Source: Nostocoides sp. HKS02 | GTDB taxonomy: Bacteria > Actinomycetota > Actinomycetes > Actinomycetales > Dermatophilaceae | Assembly: GCF_009707485.1 (NCBI RefSeq) | Contig: NZ_CP046121.1 | Location: 3,224,001-3,288,000 of the forward strand | Length of the DNA stretch: 64,000 nt | Reading direction: 5' to 3' | Shown: one piece after another, positions 33,880 through 45,370 of the stretch | Layout of the letters: every line of letters starts with the position of its first letter | Numbering within the stretch: position 1 is the stretch's first letter | Made by a program: the position numbers and the translations under genes | Notes under the pieces: model-generated | The model's database searches: none | What the model was told of the DNA's origin: nothing | The model's input: only the letters and a program-made list of their open reading frames with translations

Positions 33880-34707
33880 TCACTTGACCTCTGCGCGGCG
33901 GACGATCAGCAGCCCGATCAGCATGGGCAGGACGAACCAGAGCCCACCGGCAACGGCGAGATGGGCCCACTGCTGGCTCGAGACGCTGCCGTCGAACAGC
34001 GGGCGCTGCGCGACGTTGTAGTCCACCCACGGCTGCAGGTCGGCGAACCACTTCTGGTTGGCCGCCAGCAGGCCGAGCAGCGGTGGCAGCACGAGCGTGT
34101 ACACGAAGTACGTGACGATCGCACCGGCCGAGTTGCGGATCACGAGGCCGAGCATGAAGCCGAACAGCATCCCGAGGACACTGCCCAGGACGATCAGCCC
34201 GAAGTGGGCCGCGGTGACGTTCCAGACCGGGTCGACGCCGGCGATGGCGCTGCCGACGAGGGTGCCGAGCACGCCGACGACGAGGGCGATGAACATCGCC
34301 ACGACCCCCACCGTGACGGCGGCGAGGAACTTGGCCCCCAGCACCCGACCGCGGTGCGGCACCAGCGTGAAGGTCGTCAGACCACTGCGCTGGCTCCACT
34401 CGCTGGTCACCGCGAGGATCCCGATCATCGGCAGGATCACCGTCATCGGCGCCCCGATGGCGGCCGCGAAGTTGTCGAACGTGAGCTGGTCGTGAGGGGC
34501 GAACACGATGAGCGCCGCCGTGGCGAGCACACTCGTGATGACGATGCTGGCCATCAGCCAGAAGCCCGAACGGGTGTCGAACATCTTGCGCAGCTCGACC
34601 CCGATGATGCGGATCAGCGGGATCCGGGCGTCTGCCGTGCGGTCCGGCCCGCGGTCTGCGGTGGTGGGGGACTCGGACGCCCGGTTCGGGTGGATGGTGG
34701 TGGTCAT
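33880..34707 (-). CDS. ABC-2 type transporter permease
   Basis: 275 aa with about six TM spans after a 30-residue polar N-terminus. First TM WLMASIVITSVLATAALIVF; the motif EWSQRSGLTTFTLVPHRGRVLGAKF is characteristic of ABC-2 permeases that act with CcmA/DrrA-like ATPases. Its ATG overlaps the ATPase stop by 4 bp. Substrate unknown (drug, lipid or peptide export). Confidence 0.88.
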   Translation of the reverse strand: MTTTIHPNRASESPTTADRGPDRTADARIPLIRIIGVELRKMFDTRSGFWLMASIVITSVLATAALIVFAPHDQLTFDNFAAAIGAPMTVILPMIGILAVTSEWSQRSGLTTFTLVPHRGRVLGAKFLAAVTVGVVAMFIALVVGVLGTLVGSAIAGVDPVWNVTAAHFGLIVLGSVLGMLFGFMLGLVIRNSAGAIVTYFVYTLVLPPLLGLLAANQKWFADLQPWVDYNVAQRPLFDGSVSSQQWAHLAVAGGLWFVLPMLIGLLIVRRAEVK

Positions 34708-35606
34708 GCGACTGCTCCTTCACGCTGGGTGTCTGCGGTGAGCTCGAGGAACATCTCCTCGAGCCCGGCCCCGTCGGCGGCGCGGAGCTCGGTGAGGGCC
34801 AGGCGGGCGGCAAGCGCGACCTCGCCCACCCGGTCCGGGGTTGCGTCGGTGTGGACACTGCCGTCGGGATGCGTCGTGGCCGACAGGCCGCCGCGCTCGA
34901 GGGCCGCGACGAGCGCCGCGCCGTCGCGAGCGCGCGCCACGGTGCCCGCCGCTGCGAGCAGGTCGGCCTTGGTGCCCTGCGCGACGATGCGGCCCTTGCC
35001 GATGACGACGAGGTCGTCGGCAATGACCTCGATCTCGTGGAGCAGGTGGCTGGAGAGCAGCACGGTGCCGCCCCGGTCGGCATACCCGCGCAGGAGGTCA
35101 CGCATCCAGCGGATGCCGGCTGGGTCGAGGCCGTTGGCTGGCTCGTCGAGGATCAGCACGTACGGGTCCCCGAGCAGAGCTGCCCCGATGCCGAGGCGCT
35201 GGCGCATCCCGAGGGAGTAGTCCCGCACCCGTCGGTCGGCCTCGGTCGCGGTGAGGCTGACGAGGTCGAGCATCTCCTGGACCCGGGCTCGAGGCAGGCC
35301 CATCGTGCGCTGCACGAGGGTGAGGATCTCCCGACCGGTGCGCCCGGCGTGCTGGGCCGAGGCGTCCAGGAGGACGCCGACCTCGGTGCCGGGGTTGGGC
35401 AGGTCGGTGAAGCGGCGTCCGTCGATCGTGACGGATCCGGAGGTGGCCGGCGTGAGGCCGACCATGATGCGCATCGTCGTCGACTTGCCTGCACCGTTGG
35501 GGCCGAGGAAGCCGGTCACCCTGCCGGTGGCCGCCGTGAACGAGACGTCGTCGACCGCGGTGAGGCCGCGTCCGTAGGTCTTCGTGAGTGATTCGACTGT
35601 GATCAT
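34704..35606 (-). CDS. ABC transporter ATP-binding protein (DrrA/CcmA type)
   Basis: 300 aa from ATG 35606 (two other in-frame starts within 27 bp upstream). Walker A GPNGAGKSTT, Q-loop region TEVGVLLDASAQHAGRTGREIL, signature YSLGMRQRLGIGAALLGDP, Walker B YVLILDEPANGLDPAG, and H-loop SSHLLHEIE, then an 80-residue C-terminal extension. The variant Q-loop segment (LDASAQHAGRTG) is that of a large actinobacterial exporter subfamily. Partner of the overlapping ABC-2 permease. Confidence 0.92.
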   Translation of the reverse strand: MITVESLTKTYGRGLTAVDDVSFTAATGRVTGFLGPNGAGKSTTMRIMVGLTPATSGSVTIDGRRFTDLPNPGTEVGVLLDASAQHAGRTGREILTLVQRTMGLPRARVQEMLDLVSLTATEADRRVRDYSLGMRQRLGIGAALLGDPYVLILDEPANGLDPAGIRWMRDLLRGYADRGGTVLLSSHLLHEIEVIADDLVVIGKGRIVAQGTKADLLAAAGTVARARDGAALVAALERGGLSATTHPDGSVHTDATPDRVGEVALAARLALTELRAADGAGLEEMFLELTADTQREGAVA

Positions 35607-35663
35607 GCCGAGCATCGTGGCGTCGCCGGCCACGTGGACACATCGGGGAGGCGCCGGAGACTC

Positions 35664-35719
35664 ACCCTGAGTCGACCCTGAGTCCCGCTCGGGGTCCGCG
35701 AGGTCCAGCTCGGGGTCCG
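35664..35719. repeat. Short paired direct repeats upstream of the GH25-like gene
   Basis: ACCCTGAGTC occurs twice 11 bp apart (35664, 35675), and GCTCGGGGTCCG twice 21 bp apart (35687, 35708), in the 232-bp region between the divergent ABC ATPase and GH25-like genes. One- and two-turn spacings suggest binding sites for a dimeric regulator; no regulator identified. Confidence 0.45.
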
Positions 35720-35838
35720 ATAGGTCAAGCGCACGCAGCGGGATGCGCCTGCGTCAGATGGGGGAGGCCCGGCGAGGATGCCGGTGGCACATTGCGGGGG
35801 AACGAGGGCGAAGCGACGGTCGAGGGACGGGAGCGCTG

Positions 35839-36687
35839 ATGACGCTGCTCTTCGCGGACGTCTCCGAGTTCCAGGAGGACATCGACTGGACGGCCTACGG
35901 CGCAGCCCACCGTGCGGTGATCGTCCGGGCCGCGGTCACCTTCTGGTCGAGGCACCAGCAGCGAACGATCTACCGGGCAGACCTCACGTGGGCGCAGAAC
36001 CTCCCGGGTGCCCGCACGCACTGCGACTGGCGCGGCTTCTACCTCTACCTGGACGCGACGGCGAACCCCCGGCGGGCGGCCCGCCTGTTCGCCGACACCG
36101 TTGGCCCGCTGCTGCCCGGCGAGGTCGCCATCCTCGACCTCGAGGAGGGCGACGGCGACCAGTCGGCTCGCCGGGCCGAGTTCCTCGACGAGCTCCACGC
36201 GCCAGTCGAGTGGACCTACTCGGGCCTCGACTTCTCGCAGCACCACCTGCCGGGCGTCGCGATCGACTGGCTGGCGGCATACCAGGACAACGAGCCGACC
36301 AAGCCCCATCTGCTCTGGCAGAACACCGACGCCGCACAGTGGCCCGGGATCGCCAAGCCCTGTGATGGCAACCGGTTCAACGGCACCCTCGACGACCTCA
36401 TCGCCCTCACCACCAACCCATCCCTTCTGGAGGTCGACATGCCCCTGAACGATGACGACGTCAAGAAGATCTGGGGGTTCCCCGGAGTGGACAACGTCCA
36501 AGGCGGCGCCCAGACCATCTGGCGCACCGTCGTGGAGGGCACCGTCAACTCGCGTGAGGTCCGCCGGCTCGAGGGGCAGGTGGCGGTGCTCACGACCGCG
36601 CTGCAGGCGCTGGCGCAGGCGAAGGGAGCCGATGCGGCGGCGATCACCAAGGCGGTGGTGGACAAGATCAACAGCCTCCACCTGTAG
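35839..36687 (+). CDS. GH25-like (lysozyme-fold) protein with C-terminal coiled coil
   Basis: 282 aa from the ATG at 35839 (RBS GGGAG). LLFADVSEFQEDIDWTAYG and VILRAAVTFW-like strand order, VAILDLEEGDGDQSAR (catalytic Asp-Glu pair position) and GIAKPCDGNRFNGTLDDL fit the GH25 muramidase barrel as found in phage lysins. Residues about 225-282 form a heptad-rich segment (VRRLEGQVAVLTTALQALAQ). No signal peptide, so either cytoplasmic, phage-derived or released by lysis. Isolated gene. Confidence 0.72.
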   Translation: MTLLFADVSEFQEDIDWTAYGAAHRAVIVRAAVTFWSRHQQRTIYRADLTWAQNLPGARTHCDWRGFYLYLDATANPRRAARLFADTVGPLLPGEVAILDLEEGDGDQSARRAEFLDELHAPVEWTYSGLDFSQHHLPGVAIDWLAAYQDNEPTKPHLLWQNTDAAQWPGIAKPCDGNRFNGTLDDLIALTTNPSLLEVDMPLNDDDVKKIWGFPGVDNVQGGAQTIWRTVVEGTVNSREVRRLEGQVAVLTTALQALAQAKGADAAAITKAVVDKINSLHL

Positions 36688-36768
36688 CGAAGCCACCCTG
36701 GCTGTCACGCGACTCGCGCCGAGTCGATAGGTTGCACGGGGAGTCGTGGTTCGCGAGAGGAGGGCGCC

Positions 36769-37602
36769 GTGCAGCCTGAGGCCATTCCTGTCTTCTTCCT
36801 TTCCGACAGCACCGGCATCAGTGCGGAGACGATGGGCAACGCGCTGCTCATCCAGTTCCCGGACCTGCGGTTCGAGCGCCGACTCATCCCGTTCATCGCC
36901 ACCGCAGAGGAAGCGCGCAAGGTCGTCGCCATCCTCGACGCCGCGATGGAGGGGCCGGTGACCCCGCTGGCGTTCACGACGGCCGCGACCGAGGAGGTCC
37001 GCGAGGTCCTGCGGACGTCACGGTGTCCCATCATCGACTTCTTCGAGATGCACATGGAGCGGGTCGAGTCGATCCTCGGCGTCTCGGGGGCCCGGGTGGC
37101 TGCCCGGCTGCACGGGGTGGGAGACGTCAAGCGCTACAACACGCGCATGCAGGCGATCGAGTACGCCATCGAGCACGACGACGGCCAGAGCCTGCGCGCC
37201 CTCGACCGGGCCGAGGTGATCCTCGTGGCGCCCTCCCGGTGCGGCAAGACCCCGACGACGATGTACCTGGCTCTGCAGCATGGGCTTGTTCGTGGCCAAC
37301 TACCCGTTGCTGGACGAGGACCTCCAGAGCACCGACCTGCCGCGGCCCATCGCCGAGCTGGGGGACCGGTGCTTCGGCCTGATCGCGACCCCGGCGCGGC
37401 TGTCCGAGGTGCGCCAGCAACGTCGACCGAACTCGACGTACGCCTCCCTGGAGCAGTGCACCCGGGAGCTGCGCCGCGCCGACGCGCTCTACCGTGCCAA
37501 CGGCATACCGGTCATCAACTCCACCACGAGGTCGGTGGAGGAGATGTCCACCCAGATCCTCCAGACCCTTGGTTCCCGACCCTCTCGCGAAAGAAGCCGG
37601 AC

Positions 37603-37606
<4 letters not shown>
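36769..37606 (+). CDS. ppsR: PEP synthase regulatory kinase/pyrophosphorylase (PpsR, DUF299), frameshifted
   Basis: GTG start with GAGGAGG upstream. [43 protein letters not shown] and the P-loop [19 protein letters not shown] are diagnostic. The frame is lost at GGCTTGTTCG (C at 37285); dropping that C continues as [13 protein letters not shown] and [12 protein letters not shown] to the stop at 37604-37606, giving about 278 aa, the normal size. It regulates PEP synthase by ADP-dependent phosphorylation and Pi-dependent dephosphorylation of a Thr. Its stop overlaps the ppsA ATG by 4 bp. Without the shift it would appear fused to PpsA, which is artefactual. Confidence 0.88.
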
Positions 37607-39963
<2,357 letters not shown>

Positions 39964-39994
39964 GTGGCAGCGGCGAGGAGGACGAGGAGCTGAG

Positions 39995-40414
39995 ATGCCG
40001 GGCCCGCTGCACGTCCGAGGTTCGGTGGTCATCCCCGAGGCCGAGCTCGTCTGGCGCTTCTCGCGGTCGTCGGGCCCGGGCGGCCAAGGCGTCAACACGA
40101 CCGACTCACGAGTCGAGCTGCGCTATGACGTGGCGAACTCGACGGCGCTGAGCCCGGCGCAACGGGCGCGCGCGCTGGAGCGGCTCGCCGGGCGGCTCGT
40201 CGACGGGGTCCTCTCGGTCACGGCATCCGAGCAGCGCTCCCAGCTGCGCAACCGCGAGACCGCGCAGCGGCGACTCGCGCTGGAAGTCGCGGCAGCCATC
40301 GCCCCACCCCCTCGGATGCGACGCCCCACTCGAGCGACCCGCGCGTCGGTGGAGCGGCGCATCGCGGGCAAGAAGCGGCGTTCCGAGATCAAGCGGCTGC
40401 GGCGACCCGACTGA
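39995..40414 (+). CDS. arfB: Ribosome-rescue peptidyl-tRNA hydrolase ArfB (YaeJ)
   Basis: 139 aa, RBS GAGGAG. The GGQ loop of release factors is seen in FSRSSGPGGQGVNTTDSRVEL; the C-terminal tail is strongly basic (RRIAGKKRRSEIKRLRRPD), as needed to enter the empty mRNA channel. It frees nascent chains from stalled ribosomes. Confidence 0.92.
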   Translation: MPGPLHVRGSVVIPEAELVWRFSRSSGPGGQGVNTTDSRVELRYDVANSTALSPAQRARALERLAGRLVDGVLSVTASEQRSQLRNRETAQRRLALEVAAAIAPPPRMRRPTRATRASVERRIAGKKRRSEIKRLRRPD

Positions 40415-40498
40415 GGCGCCCGTGGTCACCGGCGGGCCGACCTGCGACGATGAGCGCCGGAGGACCGCCTCCGCCTGTGCCAGCCCGAGGAGCAGCCG

Positions 40499-40930
40499 AT
40501 GCCGAACGCCCAACGCACCGTGGTGATCAACCGTCCTGTCGAGGAGGTGTTCGCCTTCTTCACCAACCCCGCCAACGACCCCACCTGGCGCCCCCAGGTC
40601 AAGGAGATCTCGGCGCAGGGTGCCCCCACGGCGGGCGCCAAGATCCACCAGGTGATCGAGGGCCCAGGCGGCCGGGGGATCCCGGCGGACATCGAGGTGA
40701 CCGGGTATGAACCATCCAGCCTCTACGCCTTCCAGGTGGTGGCAGGCCCGGCCCGTCCGTCGGGCCAGTTCCGGTTCGCTCCGTCCGGTGAGGGCACCGA
40801 GGTCACCTTCTCGCTCAGTGCCGAGCTGAGTGGGCTGAAGAAGCTCCTGATGTCCGGGCAGGTCCAGAAGTCCATGAACGGCGAGATGGCAGCACTGGAC
40901 ACCGCCAAGACGCTGATCGAGGCACGGTAG
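40499..40930 (+). CDS. SRPBCC (polyketide cyclase-like) family protein
   Basis: 143 aa with GAGGAGCAG before the ATG. N-terminal VVINRPVEEVFAFFTNPANDPTWRPQVKEI is the START-like hallmark, followed by a strand-rich middle and a long C-terminal helix (MNGEMAALDTAKTLIEAR). Binds a small hydrophobic ligand; identity unknown. Converges with the ROK gene. Confidence 0.85.
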   Translation: MPNAQRTVVINRPVEEVFAFFTNPANDPTWRPQVKEISAQGAPTAGAKIHQVIEGPGGRGIPADIEVTGYEPSSLYAFQVVAGPARPSGQFRFAPSGEGTEVTFSLSAELSGLKKLLMSGQVQKSMNGEMAALDTAKTLIEAR

Positions 40931-40937
40931 GCCTCGG

Positions 40938-42107
40938 CTAGGAGTCGCGGGACAGCACGAACTGCTGAATCGCGACCGACGCCGCGCCGCGCGCCCACAG
41001 GTCGGCGTCGTGCGGCTGGATGACCAGGTCCACGGGCGCGGCATTCGGGTCTCGGTCGCGCTGCACGCCTTCGAGCACGGCATCGCGTGCGACGACCGCC
41101 AGGTCGATTCCCTCGCCGGACAAGAAGATCCGTTCGCACATGGTCAGGTTCGCGACCGCCGCGACGAGCCGCCCGAGGGCGAGGCCCGACGCATGCACGA
41201 TGGCCCGAGCGGCGGGGTCCCCCGCGCGCGCCAGCTGCATGACCTCGTCGTACGTCACGTCGCGGCGCAGCGCCAGCGCCGCCTGCGCGGTCACGCCGGT
41301 GATGCTGAGCATGGTGTCGGCACAACCGCGGTGGCCATCGGCGCACCACGGTCCGTCGGGGTCGACGGGGAAGTGGCCGACCAGGCCGACGCCGGCATCG
41401 GGACTCGTGACGAGGCGGCGGTGCGTGACCAGGCCGTAGCCGACCCCCGCGCCGATGGTGAGGATGGCGAAGCTGTCCACGTCACGGCCGTCTCCGAACC
41501 ACTGCTCGGCCACGGTGAGCGCCACCAGGTCGTTCTCGATGACGGTGGGCAGCCCCAGCGTCTGGGTGGCGAGGTCGGCCAGCGGGACGTCTGTCCAGTG
41601 CAGGAACGGCGCGCGGGTGACGAGCCGGTGGTCGGGGGTGCTTCCGCCGAGGCTCAGGCCCAGCCCGCTGACGCGGTCGACGTCACCCAGGCGCGGGAGC
41701 AGCGTCCGGATCGCCTCGACCACGTCGGCTGGGTCCTGCGAGGGAAGGGGTGCCTCGGCCGCAGCCTGGATCTCGGCGCGCAGGTTGGTGCGCACGGCGT
41801 GGAGCGTGTCGCCGGCGAGCTTGACGCCGATGAACGAGTGGGCGCCCGCGGCGATGTCGAGCGGTCGCGCCGGGCGCCCGAGGCGGCCGACGACCGGCTC
41901 GTCGGCGGGCACCAGCAGTCCCCGCTCGACGAGGGGCGCACTCAGGCGCGTCAGCGTCGGAGCCGACACGCCGAGACGGTCCGCGAGTTCCCGTCGCGAC
42001 AGGGGACCATGGATCAGGACGGTGAGCGCGAGGTCGCGGGCCAGGCCGTCAAGGTCCCCGCTCCCCGCGGCCCCGGTCCAGGGCCCCTCAGCCGTGTCGG
42101 TCCCCAT
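40938..42107 (-). CDS. ROK-family transcriptional regulator of the dextran locus
   Basis: 389 aa from ATG 42107 (AGGAAGG upstream). wHTH: LARDLALTVLIHGPLSRRELADRLGVSAPTLTRLSAPLVERGLL. ROK fold: FIGVKLAGDTLHAV, VIENDLVALTVAEQWFG, LTIGAGVGYGLVTHRRLV. The Zn-type motif is altered (CADGHRGCADT instead of CxCGxxGCxE), so its metal centre may differ. Divergent from the ABC importer, which it probably represses until an isomalto-sugar binds (inference). Confidence 0.88.
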   Translation of the reverse strand: MGTDTAEGPWTGAAGSGDLDGLARDLALTVLIHGPLSRRELADRLGVSAPTLTRLSAPLVERGLLVPADEPVVGRLGRPARPLDIAAGAHSFIGVKLAGDTLHAVRTNLRAEIQAAAEAPLPSQDPADVVEAIRTLLPRLGDVDRVSGLGLSLGGSTPDHRLVTRAPFLHWTDVPLADLATQTLGLPTVIENDLVALTVAEQWFGDGRDVDSFAILTIGAGVGYGLVTHRRLVTSPDAGVGLVGHFPVDPDGPWCADGHRGCADTMLSITGVTAQAALALRRDVTYDEVMQLARAGDPAARAIVHASGLALGRLVAAVANLTMCERIFLSGEGIDLAVVARDAVLEGVQRDRDPNAAPVDLVIQPHDADLWARGAASVAIQQFVLSRDS

Positions 42108-42190
42108 GCCCCCGCCTTCCTCCGTTGCCGTCGTCCACTGGTGATCGGTCGTGATCCTGATCGTTCGTTTCAGCATGATGCTAATGCACC

Positions 42191-42222
42191 GCGTCAAGTC
42201 GTGTCGTGGAAGCTATTGACGC
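42191..42222. promoter_or_regulatory. Inverted repeat in the dextran-locus promoter region
   Basis: GCGTCAA-N18-TTGACGC, perfect 7-bp arms, centred in the 196-bp divergent region between the ROK gene and the importer. Each arm reads as a -35 (TTGACG) in one direction. A second palindrome AGCATGATGCT lies at 42172-42182. Candidate ROK operator and paired promoters. Confidence 0.5.
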
Positions 42223-42303
42223 CAACTAAGTTCCGTGGTGAAAATAACACCGACGGATGGCGCTCGCCTTCCCTCTCGCCCCGCTCATGCTCAAGGAGGA
42301 GTC

Positions 42304-43578
42304 ATGCGCATGCATCCCCCCCTCGCCCGGTGGGCTGTCGTCGGGACCGCGGTGCTTGGCCTGGCGGCCTGTGCCGGCGGGTCCACGGCCGCCACGTCGT
42401 CCGATGCCAACCAGAAGGTGACGCTCACCTACTGGCACGCGTACAGCGCCGACAGCCCCGAGGTGAACACCCTCACCACGGTGGTCATCCCCGGGTTCGA
42501 GAAGACGCACCCCAACATCACGGTCAAGGCGGTCGCCTTCCCCTACGACCAGCTCCACCAGAAGCTGCTCACGTCCACGGCGGGCGGCACCCTGCCCTGT
42601 CTGGTGCGAAGCGACATCATCTGGGTGCCCGAGCTCGCCCAGCTCGGAGCCATCACCGCACTCGACGGGGTGATGAAGGACTATGACGCCGTCACGAGCC
42701 GCACCTACCCCGGCGCCCTGGCGACCACCGTGTGGAAGGGCAAGCACTACGGCCTGCCGCTCGACACCAACACCCGGGTCCTGATGTACAACCAGGCCAC
42801 GCTCGCCAAGGCCGGGATGAACGCGCCCCCCAAGACCTTCGACGAGCTGCGCGCCCTCGCGGACAAGCTCAAGGGCAGCAAGGACGTCGCCTTCGCCGAC
42901 AACGGCACCAGCGGCTGGAACCTCTTCCCCTGGATCTGGTCGGCCGGCGGCGACATCACCGACAAGGGCATGACCAAGGCGACCGGCTACCTCAACTCGC
43001 CGCAGTCCGTCGCGGGCGTCCAGCTGCTCGTCGACCTGCACAAGCAGGGCCAGGTGCCTGACCTGATCCTCGGCGGCAAGGGCGGCATCGACACCTCGGT
43101 CGGGCTCCCCAGCGGGCAGTACGCCTCGATCCTCGACGGACCGTGGATGTTCCCGATCTTCCAGAAGCAGAACCCCAACTTCGCGCTCAAGACGGCGATG
43201 GTGCCGGCCGGTCCCGGCGGGTCCGTGTCGGTCGTCGGCGGCGAGGACCTCGTCATGACGTCGAGCTGTGACCACAAGGACCAGGCTGCAGAGTTCGCGC
43301 GGTACATGCTCAGCGACGACGCCCAGACGGCCATGGCCAAGGTGGGCCAGATGCCGGTGCTCGCCGACCTCGGGAGCAAGCTCACCGACATCCAGCCGTA
43401 CTACGCGATCTTCGCCGAGCAGCTGAAGTCGGCCCGGGCCCGGCTCCCGCACCCGCAGTACCCGAAGATCGAGTCGATCATCTCGACCGAGGTGCAGAAG
43501 GCGTTCAAGGGCCAGCAGAGCGTGCAACAGGCCCTCGACAACGCGGCCAAGCAGATCGACCCCCTCCTCGCCGGATGA
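42304..43578 (+). CDS. ABC sugar transporter substrate-binding lipoprotein, dextran locus
   Basis: 424 aa; AAGGAGGAG 3 nt before the ATG. Lipobox VLGLAACAGG. Family-1 solute-binding fold: KVTLTYWHAYSADSPEVNTL, FEKTHPNITVKAVAFPYDQL, HYGLPLDTNTRVLMYNQATLAKAG, and GPWMFPIFQKQNPNFALKTA. It captures an oligosaccharide, probably isomalto-type given the neighbours, for the two permeases whose genes overlap downstream. Confidence 0.9.
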   Translation: MRMHPPLARWAVVGTAVLGLAACAGGSTAATSSDANQKVTLTYWHAYSADSPEVNTLTTVVIPGFEKTHPNITVKAVAFPYDQLHQKLLTSTAGGTLPCLVRSDIIWVPELAQLGAITALDGVMKDYDAVTSRTYPGALATTVWKGKHYGLPLDTNTRVLMYNQATLAKAGMNAPPKTFDELRALADKLKGSKDVAFADNGTSGWNLFPWIWSAGGDITDKGMTKATGYLNSPQSVAGVQLLVDLHKQGQVPDLILGGKGGIDTSVGLPSGQYASILDGPWMFPIFQKQNPNFALKTAMVPAGPGGSVSVVGGEDLVMTSSCDHKDQAAEFARYMLSDDAQTAMAKVGQMPVLADLGSKLTDIQPYYAIFAEQLKSARARLPHPQYPKIESIISTEVQKAFKGQQSVQQALDNAAKQIDPLLAG

Positions 43579-44522
43579 CCATTCCCGCAGACACCCAGGT
43601 CCGTCCGCGCCGTTTCCCCTGGCGGCGCGGGCGGGCCTGGGGCGGCTCGACCGGCACGGCATACCTCTTCCTCGCCCCGGGTCTGGTCCTGTTCGTGACG
43701 CTCATCGCCTACCCGGTGTTGCTGGCGCTACGCATCAGCTTCTACGACTGGAAGGTCGTGCAGGGCGCCGTGAGCCCGTTCGTGGGCCTCGACCAGTACA
43801 CCCGCGCCCTGGGTGACCCGATCCTGCGCAAGGCCGCCGTCAACACCGTCTTCTACCTCGTGGCGACCGTGCCGGCACAGCTGGCGATCGGCATGGCGCT
43901 GGCTCTGCTGCTCAACCGCGCGATCCGCGGGCGGGTGGTGTTCCGGGCGCTCTACTACCTGCCGGTCATCACGAGCTGGGTGGTCGTGTCCCTCGTCTTC
44001 GAGTACCTGTTCAACACCCAGGCCGGACTGGTCAACCACGTCCTGGTCGACTGGCTTCACGTGATCGGCGCACCGGTGGACTGGCTTGGCTCGCGCTGGC
44101 CGGCCCTGGTCACCCTCAGCCTGCTCGGGATCTGGAAGGGCGTCGGCTGGTCGATGCTGATCTTCCTGGCCGCGCTTCAGGCGGTGCCGAGAGAGCTGCT
44201 CGACTCCGCCGCCGTCGATGGCGCAGGGCCGGTGCGGCAGTTCTTCTCGGTGATCCTGCCGCTGCTGCGGCCTGTCGTCGCCTTCGTCACGGTCATGCTC
44301 GTCATCGGGGGGTTCAACGTGTTCATCTCGGTCTTCATCATGACCGGCGGAGGGCCGGCCAACGACACCGAGGTGGTCCTCACCTACATGTACAAGCAGG
44401 CCTTCACCTTCCTCGACTTCGGCTACGGGTCAGCGATCGCCTACCTGCTCGCCCTCGTGATCTTCGCGCTCTCCTTCGCCCAGATGCGACTGTTCCGCTA
44501 CGACCAGGAGGTCGGCTCATGA
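43575..44522 (+). CDS. Sugar ABC transporter permease (MalF type), dextran locus
   Basis: 315 aa, six TM spans; TM1 GTAYLFLAPGLVLFVTLIAYPVL after a basic N-terminus. EAA loop RELLDSAAVDGAGPVRQFFSVILPLL. ATG overlaps the binding-protein stop, and its own stop overlaps the next permease, both by 4 bp. Confidence 0.92.
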   Translation: MTIPADTQVRPRRFPWRRGRAWGGSTGTAYLFLAPGLVLFVTLIAYPVLLALRISFYDWKVVQGAVSPFVGLDQYTRALGDPILRKAAVNTVFYLVATVPAQLAIGMALALLLNRAIRGRVVFRALYYLPVITSWVVVSLVFEYLFNTQAGLVNHVLVDWLHVIGAPVDWLGSRWPALVTLSLLGIWKGVGWSMLIFLAALQAVPRELLDSAAVDGAGPVRQFFSVILPLLRPVVAFVTVMLVIGGFNVFISVFIMTGGGPANDTEVVLTYMYKQAFTFLDFGYGSAIAYLLALVIFALSFAQMRLFRYDQEVGS

Positions 44523-45370
44523 CAGCGGTGGTCACCTCCCGAGGACGGCGCAGCGGCACGCCGTGGTTCCGGTATGCCGTGCTCATCGTCGGCGCGGTCG
44601 TCACCTGCGTGCCGTTCCTGATGATGGTCTCGACGTCGTTCAAGAAGCAGACCTTCGTCCTCGAGGTTCCGCCGAAGCTGATTCCGCACGACCCCACGCT
44701 GGCCAACTACCAGCAGGCGTGGAGCTCGACGGGCTTCGCGACGTACTTCCTCAACAGCGTGCTCGTTGCCGTGTCCACGGTCGCCGGCGTCCTGCTGATC
44801 GGCGCGATGATGGCCTACGCGTTCGCGAGGTTCGAGTTCCCGGGCAAGCGCCCGATCTTCCTCATGCTCGTCGCGACGTTGATGATCCCGGGGATGATGC
44901 TCATCATCCCGCAGTACCTGGTCGCGAAGGACCTGCACGTCCTCGACTCGCGGCTCGGGCTGGTGCTCTTCTACGTCGCGGGCCAGCTCGCGTTCACGAC
45001 CTTCCTGCTGCGCGGGTTCATCGTCACCATCCCGCGGGACCTCGACGAGGCCATGCTCATCGACGGGGCCGGCCGGTTCCGCATCTTCTGGAGCCTGATC
45101 CTGCCGCTGTGCCGGCCGGCGCTCGCCACGGCAGGCATCTTCTCTTTCCTCGGTGCGTGGGACGAGTTCGTCTGGGCCGTCACCGTCATCGACTCTCCCG
45201 AGAAGCGCACGCTTCCCATCGCCATCGCCCTGTTCCAGGGGCAGCACGCGACGTCGTGGGGTCTGGTCTTCGCCGCCTCCGTCATCGCGGTCGTGCCCGT
45301 GATCACCGTGTTCATCATCTTCCAGCGGCAGTTCGTCGCTGGCGTCCAGGCAGGAGCACTCAAGGGATGA
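44519..45370 (+). CDS. Sugar ABC transporter permease (MalG type), dextran locus
   Basis: 283 aa, six TM spans; EAA loop RDLDEAMLIDGAGRFRIFWSLILPLC, C-terminus FQRQFVAGVQAGALKG typical of MalG-type. Overlaps both neighbours by 4 bp. No ATP-binding subunit gene in the operon. Confidence 0.92.
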   Translation: MTAVVTSRGRRSGTPWFRYAVLIVGAVVTCVPFLMMVSTSFKKQTFVLEVPPKLIPHDPTLANYQQAWSSTGFATYFLNSVLVAVSTVAGVLLIGAMMAYAFARFEFPGKRPIFLMLVATLMIPGMMLIIPQYLVAKDLHVLDSRLGLVLFYVAGQLAFTTFLLRGFIVTIPRDLDEAMLIDGAGRFRIFWSLILPLCRPALATAGIFSFLGAWDEFVWAVTVIDSPEKRTLPIAIALFQGQHATSWGLVFAASVIAVVPVITVFIIFQRQFVAGVQAGALKG

